A stretch of 64,000 bases of DNA. Origin: Phycisphaeraceae bacterium (lineage in GTDB: Bacteria > Planctomycetota > Phycisphaerae > Phycisphaerales > Phycisphaeraceae). A model generated the notes under the pieces. It searched no databases and had not been told where the DNA came from. It was given only the letters and a program-made list of their open reading frames with translations. The position numbers were made by a program, and so were the translations under genes. Positions 57,906 through 64,000 of the stretch are shown piece after piece. The DNA is taken from assembly GCA_028277745.1 (NCBI GenBank), contig JANQFR010000040.1:1-64000 (forward strand), in the 5' to 3' direction. Positions within the stretch are counted from its first letter, which is position 1. Each line of letters starts with the position of its first letter.

Positions 57906-59165
57906 ATGACGCAGCCGATCATTGTCGCTGAGAACCTGACGAAGAAGTATGCTCGCAGTCAGCACAAGCATAAACGTTACGCGCTGCGCGACCTTTTCGC
58001 GGAGATCCGAGGCCGGCGGCCCGAAGACGCGGAGCTGCGCCCGGACGAGTTTTACGCGGTTGACGATCTTTCTTTTTCCGTCGCGCCCGGCGAGGCGGTG
58101 GCCCTGATCGGCCGCAACGGGTGCGGCAAGAGCACGACGCTGCGCATGGTCGCCGGGCTGATCAAGCCCGACCGCGGCCGTGTGGCGGTGCGCGGCCGTA
58201 TCCAGGCGCTGATCGCTCTGGGCGCTGGTTTCAACGACCGCTTAACCGGGCGCGACAACATCTTCAATAACGCCGCGGTGCTCGGCCTGGGGCGCCGACA
58301 GACCGACGCGATCGTTGGGGAGGTGATCGATTTCGCCGAGTTGGATGAATTTCTTGACAGTCCTGTAGGTACGTACAGCTCAGGCATGAAGGCGCGGTTG
58401 GGCTTCAGCGTTGCCGTCCACTTGAAGCCGGATATTCTGGTCGTGGACGAAGTGTTGAGCGTTGGCGATCTGGCGTTCGCCAACAAATGTCAGCTTAAGA
58501 TGCAACAGATGCGGCAGCGTGGCATGACGTTGCTGCTGGTGTCGCACGCTACGGCCATGATAAGGCGGATTTGTGACCGGGCGATTTGGCTTGACCGCGG
58601 CAAACCACGCATGGCTGGGAATACCGAAGCGGTGGTGGATGCGTATGTCGAGCATATGTCTGATGAAAAGCCCAAGCGAAAAGGTCCCGTCCACTCAAGG
58701 TTTGAGGTGCAGAACCACGAAACGTCGCAGGTCGATCGGATCGACGCGTGGATCGCTGGTGAACCGGGGCAGGGCGTTGTTAACCCGCTCGGCTCATTTT
58801 CCATCCAGTTCGCTTTTGATCTGCTCAAGCCGGTTCAAAACCTGATGATCGGTTTCGTGATCTATACCGGAGACGGGGGGCGTGTGTGCATGCAGACCAC
58901 CCGTGGCGATGATCGGCTCAAAGGCGCGATATGCGGTCGGGTCTCGGCGACCTTCGACTGCGTTAACCTGCCGATGCCGCCCGGTCACTATCACGTAATC
59001 ATGATTGTTGCGAATGGAGGAGCAAACCTGTTTCGCGACAAGGTGGGGGAGTTGCGCGTCAGGGGCGAACCCGACAAGGGTCTCGGCTATCTTCAAATGC
59101 CTGGGGCTTGGCGTTTCGAACTGGTGGAAGATCACAAGCCGGCAGCAGAAGCTCAACGCGTGTGA
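57906..59165 (+). CDS. Wzt-type ABC transporter ATPase with carbohydrate-binding C-terminus
   Basis: This 419-residue ATPase has Walker A (GRNGCGKST), the YSSGMKARL signature common in Wzt/KpsT, Walker B (ILVVDEVLSVGD) and H-loop (VSHATAM). A C-terminal 170-residue Wzt_C-like domain recognises the finished glycan. It drives export of a long polysaccharide with the upstream permease. ATG at 57906 is preferred over an overlapping GTG at 57885. Confidence 0.9.
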   Translation: MTQPIIVAENLTKKYARSQHKHKRYALRDLFAEIRGRRPEDAELRPDEFYAVDDLSFSVAPGEAVALIGRNGCGKSTTLRMVAGLIKPDRGRVAVRGRIQALIALGAGFNDRLTGRDNIFNNAAVLGLGRRQTDAIVGEVIDFAELDEFLDSPVGTYSSGMKARLGFSVAVHLKPDILVVDEVLSVGDLAFANKCQLKMQQMRQRGMTLLLVSHATAMIRRICDRAIWLDRGKPRMAGNTEAVVDAYVEHMSDEKPKRKGPVHSRFEVQNHETSQVDRIDAWIAGEPGQGVVNPLGSFSIQFAFDLLKPVQNLMIGFVIYTGDGGRVCMQTTRGDDRLKGAICGRVSATFDCVNLPMPPGHYHVIMIVANGGANLFRDKVGELRVRGEPDKGLGYLQMPGAWRFELVEDHKPAAEAQRV

Positions 59166-59283
59166 TCTTTAGAGATGATTGTTTTTGAGTTGTTTTCCTG
59201 TTGGGCCGTGACACCAAGCATTGAGACGCGTTAGGGGCTGGCTGGGCTGGCCTGCAAAATGTATTCGAAGGAGTAAGTCATAC

Positions 59284-59973
59284 ATGCGAGTCGCCTTGCA
59301 GATCCCCATCAAGTCCCGGCAAAGCACCCGGGTGCCGAACAAGAACTTCCGCGACTTGGGGGGCAAGCCGTTGAGCTATTGGCTGCTGGATCGGCTGGTG
59401 GAAACCTGCCCGCCGGATTGGACGCTCGTCGTGGACAGCGAGTCGTCTTGCGTGTGGGATCGGCTCAAAGACCGATATGGCCAGCGTATGCAGTTCCATC
59501 AGCGCGAGCCCTGGTACGCCAGCGACGAGGCCAACGGCAACCACCTGATCCACCAGTTCGCGGTGTTCCGGGCGGACTTCGACCTTTATGTCCAAGCGTA
59601 TGTGACCGCGGTGACGCTGCCCGGCGAGATCGTTGTCGAGGCGGTCGAAGCCTTGATGTCACGTATTGACCAGTTCGATTCGATGACGTTGGTCACCGAA
59701 GAGACCGGATGGTTCTGGCGTGATGGTCAAGCCGTCAACTACCGGCCCGATCAGCCGGCGGGGCTGCCGCGGTCTCAGGACGCGATGATGCTGAAGGAAA
59801 CCACAGGGGTGTACGCCATCTCGAAAGAAGCGTTGCTCCGCTACGGCTGCCGCCTGGGCTCCAAGCCGCTGTTGTATCACGTGCCGAAGAAGTATGCCGT
59901 GGATATCGATACAATGGAGGATTTTCGCGAAGCGCAGAAGCTGATTACCGACTCGTCGGACCGACACGATTAA
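59284..59973 (+). CDS. CMP-sugar cytidylyltransferase (NeuA/KdsB-like)
   Basis: This 229-residue protein has the nucleotide-binding motif IPIKSRQSTRVPNKNFRDLG and GGKPLSYWLLDRL of acylneuraminate/KDO cytidylyltransferases, with DIDTMEDFREAQKL near the end. It would activate a nonulosonic acid or KDO-like sugar as its CMP form. ATG at 59284 is used because it begins the motif and GGAGTAAG precedes it. The neighbours that use CMP-sugars are the two GT42/DUF115-like genes. Confidence 0.85.
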   Translation: MRVALQIPIKSRQSTRVPNKNFRDLGGKPLSYWLLDRLVETCPPDWTLVVDSESSCVWDRLKDRYGQRMQFHQREPWYASDEANGNHLIHQFAVFRADFDLYVQAYVTAVTLPGEIVVEAVEALMSRIDQFDSMTLVTEETGWFWRDGQAVNYRPDQPAGLPRSQDAMMLKETTGVYAISKEALLRYGCRLGSKPLLYHVPKKYAVDIDTMEDFREAQKLITDSSDRHD

Positions 59974-59997
59974 TTTTAACAACAGGGGCGGGCGCCT

Positions 59998-61128
59998 ATG
60001 GATCGACTGAAACACTTTTTGCGACGCTACGTCCCGCTCGGTCGTAGAGCATTGGACCCGTTGAGTCAGCGTTTGAAAGAGCTGGAGCAGCGTGTGGAGG
60101 ACCAGGACGGGTTGATTCAACAACTCAGCATAGAGCACAAGGCAAGCGCCATGCTGAGTGAGATTCAACAACGTCTGGAGGCGCAGGAAAACCTGGCTAG
60201 CCAACTGAGTCAGGAAAGCGAATCAACCGTTCAATTGAGGGCGCTGGAGCAGCGTTTCAAGGCGTGGGAAAACCTGACCAACCAACTCGCCAAGGAAAGC
60301 GAGTCAAGCATCCTGCTCAAAGAGTTGGAGCAACGCTTCAAGACGCAGGAGAAGCTGACCCAGCAACTAAGCCATGAAAGTGAAGCAAGCGTCCGGTTGG
60401 CCCTGTGTGAAGATGCGTGGCTCAGGGATCACAAGGATCTGCACCGCGGGCAGCGCTGCTTCCTGCTGGGCTGCGGCCCGAGCCTGAAAGCCGTTGACCT
60501 CAACCGGCTCCGCGGCGAGACCGTCATGGGTGTGAACGGCACCTACATGATCGATGAGCTCGAACTAACTTATTTCGCCAGCGTCTCCCACATTTTCTGG
60601 AAACACCACACGAAAGGTTTGCGGGAACACCGGTGCGCCCGCCGTTTCCTGCCCTGGTATCTGTCAGAGCTGGCCTCCGACTGCCCCACGAGTTGGATCA
60701 CCTTGGTGGACCGCGCCGCCTATCAACGATTGAATATGACGCATCCATGGTCTTTCTCCACGGACCCGGCTCGCTTCGTCTACGGTGGCGGGACGGTGAT
60801 CTATGTGTGCCTCCAGATCCTCTATCACCTGGGGTTCGAACAGGTCATCCTGCTTGGACTCGACCACGATTACGGCGTCGACCCAGCAACGATCCGGCCG
60901 GAGGGCGAGTCGGTCTCGTCCGAATCGCTTCAGGCGCATTTTTGTGATAACTATTACCAGCCGGGCGATCACATCCATCTCGATATACACACGATGGAAC
61001 GGGCGTATCAAATCGCCGATGACATCTACGCGGCGGATGGCCGACGCATTGTTAACGCCTCCCCCGGCACCAAACTCGACGTTTTCGAGCAAGTTGACTT
61101 TATGGACGTCTTTGCTTCTCAGCGTTGA
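59998..61128 (+). CDS. Coiled-coil protein with a GT42/DUF115-like domain
   Basis: This 376-residue protein has an N-terminal coiled coil made of about four 28-residue repeats (LKELEQRVEDQDGLIQQLS, IQQRLEAQENLASQLS, LEQRFKAWENLTNQLA, LEQRFKTQEKLTQQLS), then a Rossmann-like domain with FLLGCGPSLKAVDLN, MGVNGTYM and QVILLGLDHDYG. The latter motifs resemble sialyltransferase family GT42 and the MptE/DUF115 group. It probably adds a CMP-activated sugar. The coil may act as a length ruler. Confidence 0.72.
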   Translation: MDRLKHFLRRYVPLGRRALDPLSQRLKELEQRVEDQDGLIQQLSIEHKASAMLSEIQQRLEAQENLASQLSQESESTVQLRALEQRFKAWENLTNQLAKESESSILLKELEQRFKTQEKLTQQLSHESEASVRLALCEDAWLRDHKDLHRGQRCFLLGCGPSLKAVDLNRLRGETVMGVNGTYMIDELELTYFASVSHIFWKHHTKGLREHRCARRFLPWYLSELASDCPTSWITLVDRAAYQRLNMTHPWSFSTDPARFVYGGGTVIYVCLQILYHLGFEQVILLGLDHDYGVDPATIRPEGESVSSESLQAHFCDNYYQPGDHIHLDIHTMERAYQIADDIYAADGRRIVNASPGTKLDVFEQVDFMDVFASQR

Positions 61129-61225
61129 TCGATGGATTGGGCAAGTGTTTTCGATACCCATGCGATCGATGTGACGCCCACAGCTTTTTGCGGGGGAATG
61201 GCATTCGGCGACGGTCAAGTTAAAC

Positions 61226-61304
61226 TAGGCTTTGTCGGAAACCAAGTAGGAACGGACGAGGTGATCGCGCCTCTTCGAAGTCGGCCGGTTTCTGACGAAG
61301 CCTA
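61226..61304. mobile_element. MITE-like element with 18-bp terminal inverted repeats
   Basis: TAGGCTTTGTCGGAAACC (61226-61243) and GGTTTCTGACGAAGCCTA (61287-61304) are inverted with two mismatches. The ends resemble IS5-family termini, and CTAG at both flanks fits an IS5-type target duplication. The 79-bp element has no coding capacity and lies between two glycosylation genes. Confidence 0.65.
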
Positions 61305-61349
61305 GGGCGTTGCGGCCCCACAACGCTTTGTAAATTTAAGCCGATTAGA

Positions 61350-62405
61350 ATGATCATGGCCGAATCACTCCCCCGGGTTTCTGTCTGCGTCCCTTGCCTG
61401 AACACGGCCCGTTACCTTGAGCAGCGCCTGGACACGATCCTGGCTCAGACCTTCGGCTCGTTCGAGGTCGTGATCGGCGATTCGTATTCCGACGACGGGT
61501 CCTGGGAAATCATCGAACGCTACGCCGCACGGGACCCGCGGGTCCGCGCCATGCGGATCCCCCGGGAGGGCGTCTACCCCGGGATCAACCGCTGCATCGA
61601 GGCCGCCCGCGGCGAGATGATCTATCTGGCGATGAGCGACGACACCATGGAGCCCCGCTGCCTCGAGCGCATGGTCGACGCCCTCGATCGCCATCCCGGA
61701 TGCGGCATGGCTCACTGCTGCCTCACCGTCATCGGCCCGGACGGCGAGCCCGAGCCGGAGGGCGATCGTTGGGAGCACCGCGTGTCTGTCCGCTATTTCG
61801 GCCCGCTGATCGGGCAGGAGCATGTCAGGCGCGCCCCGCACGACGGGCTCTTGGCGATGGGGCTCAACACCGTGTACACCTCGCTGACCCAGCTGCTGGT
61901 GCGGCGGGAGGTGTACGGCCGCACCGGCCTGTTCCGGGACGATTGGGGGTCTTTCGGCGACCTGGAGTGGCAGATGCGGGCCGCGTTGCTCTTCGACACC
62001 GTTCACGTCCCCGAGCCCCTGGCCACTTGGCGCAAGCACGCCGCCCAGGCGTCCGACCGGGCGCGGCACCGCGAGGCGCGCCGGCAGGGCGAGATGTCGC
62101 AGATGGTGGACGCAGCGCTGAGCTGGTATGAAACCATCGACCGCCCGGCCGCCCGACGCATCCGCCGGAGCCTGTTCCGTCAGCTCTATGAGCTCGACCG
62201 TTTCTGGCTCCACCTGGCCGAGGCCGGCGGGCGGCGGCGGCGGGCCGCGGTGGCCGCCGCGTGGCTCGGCCGGCGGCCGTCGGTCTGTCTCGCCGCGTTA
62301 CGGATCGGCGAGCCGGTGCAGATCGGGGCGGACGTGCTGATCGACCTCGCCCGCCGGGAGATGACTCGCATGGCGGTGGCGCCCCCCGAAGTGGAGACGG
62401 CATGA
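61350..62405 (+). CDS. Family 2 glycosyltransferase
   Basis: This 351-residue GT-A enzyme starts RVSVCVPCLNTARYLEQRLD and has DSYSDDGSWEI and YLAMSDDTMEPR, the nucleotide-sugar binding Asp residues typical of GT2. A C-terminal helical region of about 100 residues is variable. It would transfer a sugar from a UDP- or GDP-donor during assembly of the exported polysaccharide. Its stop overlaps the start of the next gene. Confidence 0.9.
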   Translation: MIMAESLPRVSVCVPCLNTARYLEQRLDTILAQTFGSFEVVIGDSYSDDGSWEIIERYAARDPRVRAMRIPREGVYPGINRCIEAARGEMIYLAMSDDTMEPRCLERMVDALDRHPGCGMAHCCLTVIGPDGEPEPEGDRWEHRVSVRYFGPLIGQEHVRRAPHDGLLAMGLNTVYTSLTQLLVRREVYGRTGLFRDDWGSFGDLEWQMRAALLFDTVHVPEPLATWRKHAAQASDRARHREARRQGEMSQMVDAALSWYETIDRPAARRIRRSLFRQLYELDRFWLHLAEAGGRRRRAAVAAAWLGRRPSVCLAALRIGEPVQIGADVLIDLARREMTRMAVAPPEVETA

Positions 62406-63220
62406 TGTGGAGCAAATGGATCGGTCGTTTAACCGGCGCGCATCGGCGGCCGACCCCGCCGGACACGAGTCGTCCCGCGACGTCTTCGCTGGACCCCCAC
62501 GAGGTCGACTACTGGCGCACCCTCCGCGGACGCCACGCCGGGCGGGGCGGGTTCGTGATCGGCAACGGGCCCAGCCTCAAGATGGAGCATCTGGACCGCC
62601 TCGACCTCAAGGGTTTTGTCTCGATCGCCTCGAACAAGATCTACCTGGCGTTTGATCAGACCCGGTGGCGCCCGACCTATCACACCGTCGCCGACGCCTG
62701 CCTGATGGACAAGATCGAGCAGGAGCTGCCCCGGCATCTTTCCCAGACCCACGTGCCCGCCAGTTCCAGACACCGCTTCAAGGGGGCGACGGTCCACCCG
62801 TGGCACGACCTGCTCGGGCCCGGCCCGTCCCCCGAGCAGTCGGCCGACTTTTCCGATGACCTGACAATCGGGGCGTTTGCCGGAGCCACGATTACTTTTT
62901 TTAACCTGCAGTTCGCGGCGCACCTGGGCTTGAACCCGATCTACATCATCGGCTGCGACCACTATTACGCCGGTGAGAAAAACGTCAAGAAGGATCAGAA
63001 AGTGGCCGCCCCTGACACCAGCAACCACTTCATCACGGGGTACCGCAAGCCCGGTGAGATCGTGAACCCCGCCCCGATTGAGGTGATGGACCTTGCGTTC
63101 AGGCACGCACGCGTCTGGGCCGACCGCCATGGGCTTGAGATCTACAACTGCACCGAAGGGGGCTTCCTCGAGGCGTTCAAGCGGATGCCGCTGGAGCAGG
63201 CCCTGAACGCTGAAAGCTGA
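62402..63220 (+). CDS. GT42/DUF115-like glycosyltransferase candidate
   Basis: This 272-residue protein has GFVIGNGPSLKMEHLDRLDL, SIASNKIYLAF, TIGAFAGATITFFNLQFAAH and IYIIGCDHYYAGEKN, matching the GNGPSL and GxDxY blocks of GT42 sialyltransferases and MptE-like DUF115 proteins. It is related to the C-terminal domain of the coiled-coil protein two genes upstream but lacks the coil. The ATG overlaps the GT2 stop (ATGA), indicating coupling. Confidence 0.75.
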   Translation: MMWSKWIGRLTGAHRRPTPPDTSRPATSSLDPHEVDYWRTLRGRHAGRGGFVIGNGPSLKMEHLDRLDLKGFVSIASNKIYLAFDQTRWRPTYHTVADACLMDKIEQELPRHLSQTHVPASSRHRFKGATVHPWHDLLGPGPSPEQSADFSDDLTIGAFAGATITFFNLQFAAHLGLNPIYIIGCDHYYAGEKNVKKDQKVAAPDTSNHFITGYRKPGEIVNPAPIEVMDLAFRHARVWADRHGLEIYNCTEGGFLEAFKRMPLEQALNAES

Positions 63221-63470
63221 TATACTGCGGACCTATATACGCAACCGTGTGTATATGCCCGTGTATCTGTCGACGACATTGGTTCCGGGTTCAGCACAAT
63301 GTGCTCCGATCCGGGACGCGGAGGATGATCCTCGAAACGACGCGACCGGCGTCTTTCGGGAGCGTTTGTCCTGGATCGAAAAACCGTCGTCCGACGCCTT
63401 GCGGGTCAGGCCCTTATCAGCTGGGCGGGTGAGAGAATGCGTTGGCGATAAGGCGAGATCGCTGGATTAG

Positions 63471-64000
63471 ATGATGTCCAAAAAAATACTCCGCGTTGTG
63501 GTCTGTGCTCAGCACTTGCCGGATTCTTATTCTGGGGGACGCTATCACGCCTGGATCATGGGCGAGGCGCTGGCGGCCGCCGGACACGACGTGACGGTCT
63601 GGACCAACTGCCGCCCGTTCGTCACCCGGGACTTTAAAACATTCGAGCATCACGGCCGCATCAAGCTCTGTATCGACCACGAGTCGGGTCCGCCGAACAC
63701 GCCTGACCCGTGCGATGTGCTCATCATCGTCCCGCACGGCCGGCATGATTTCCGGATGTACGGCCGGGCGCTGCTCTACGCTCATCGCACCGGCTGCCGT
63801 GTGGCCCTGTTGAACTTCGAGTCGCCCAACTGGTTCAACGCCTATTCCCCCGAGCCGCGCCCCGTCTCTCAATGGGACCATTGGGTGATGGTCTCGCGGT
63901 ACAGCGACCTGATCCTATCCTCCACCCGGGAGGGCCAGTCCTGGGCCGAGCAGTTTTACATCGAAGCGCCCCCGTCGACGGTTCACCGTTTCTGTTACCC
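63471..64000 (+). CDS. N-terminus of a GT4-like glycosyltransferase (cut by window end)
   Basis: The frame is open from ATG to the window end and encodes about 176 residues, starting MMSKKILRVVVCAQHLPDSY, then GRYHAWIMGEALAAAGHDVTVW and DVLIIVPHGRHDFRMYG. This is the N-terminal Rossmann domain of a GT-B, probably GT4, enzyme with the typical glycine-rich early loop. It continues the polysaccharide cluster. The catalytic C-terminal half is outside the window. Confidence 0.78.
   Translation, partial: MMSKKILRVVVCAQHLPDSYSGGRYHAWIMGEALAAAGHDVTVWTNCRPFVTRDFKTFEHHGRIKLCIDHESGPPNTPDPCDVLIIVPHGRHDFRMYGRALLYAHRTGCRVALLNFESPNWFNAYSPEPRPVSQWDHWVMVSRYSDLILSSTREGQSWAEQFYIEAPPSTVHRFCY

Overview
The window is GC-rich DNA that looks like a planctomycete chromosome, probably Phycisphaerae. 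The clues are PEP-CTERM (exosortase) sorting signals, a very large secreted DUF1800 protein, a formylglycine-dependent sulfatase with its maturase, an ECF sigma factor fused to a membrane segment and ankyrin repeats, very large AsmA-like and zinc-ribbon membrane proteins, and little use of Shine-Dalgarno sites. Genus-level assignment is not possible from sequence alone.

The most distinctive content is integron material without an integrase. From about 3.8 to 13.8 kb lies an array of about 18 gene cassettes. All point to the right, and almost all are followed by a homogeneous attC site of about 105 bp with R''/L''/L'/R' boxes and an extra A in L''. The cassettes encode small proteins: lipoproteins, small membrane proteins, a SnoaL-like protein, a thioredoxin fold without cysteines, a zinc-ribbon protein, an exosortase-type secreted protein and many unknowns. 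A second, more decayed array lies at 54.9-56.7 kb (GFA-family protein, Imm8-like immunity protein, membrane proteins). A single inverted cassette carrying a GNAT acetyltransferase lies at 24.4-24.9 kb. No intI gene is present in the window. About 15 of the attC sites carry the same promoter-like arrangement, TTGACC, 16 bp, then GANAAT (usually GATAAT, GACAAT or GAGAAT), upstream of the next cassette. This could give each cassette its own promoter. Two attC sites contain a related insertion of about 200 bp.

Between the arrays: 0.1-3.7 kb is a DUF1800 protein on the minus strand. The 14-20 kb stretch has an AspT/YidE-type transporter, a sulfatase, a GT39/ArnT-like glycosyltransferase and a PAP2 phosphatase. 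The 20-27 kb stretch has a PEP-CTERM protein, a LuxR-type regulator, an aldo/keto reductase, the GNAT cassette, and a LacI regulator with a PhyH dioxygenase. The 27-35 kb stretch has a SurA/PpiD-like protein, a tRNA-binding-domain protein, a 1216-residue AsmA-like protein and a genuine formylglycine-generating enzyme.

At 34.9-39.5 kb on the minus strand is a compact polymorphic-toxin locus. It holds a transglutaminase-like protein, an orphan Rhs-tip toxin with a nuclease-like D...ExK signature, two tandem paralogous putative immunity proteins, and an unknown protein. From 43.8 to 49.2 kb is a pentose/nucleoside and oxidative pentose-phosphate cluster (xylose isomerase, nucleoside hydrolase, ribokinase, G6PD, 6-phosphogluconolactonase). 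An acyltransferase, the ECF-ankyrin fusion and ilvC follow.

From 57.0 kb to the window end is a polysaccharide export and assembly cluster: Wzm/Wzt-like ABC transporter, CMP-sugar synthetase-like cytidylyltransferase, a coiled-coil protein with a GT42/DUF115-like domain, a GT2 enzyme, a second GT42/DUF115-like protein and the start of a GT4-like enzyme. A 79-bp MITE-like element interrupts it. The second cassette array abuts the transporter genes. REP-like palindromes and two inverted-repeat pairs flanking ilvC complete the repeat content.
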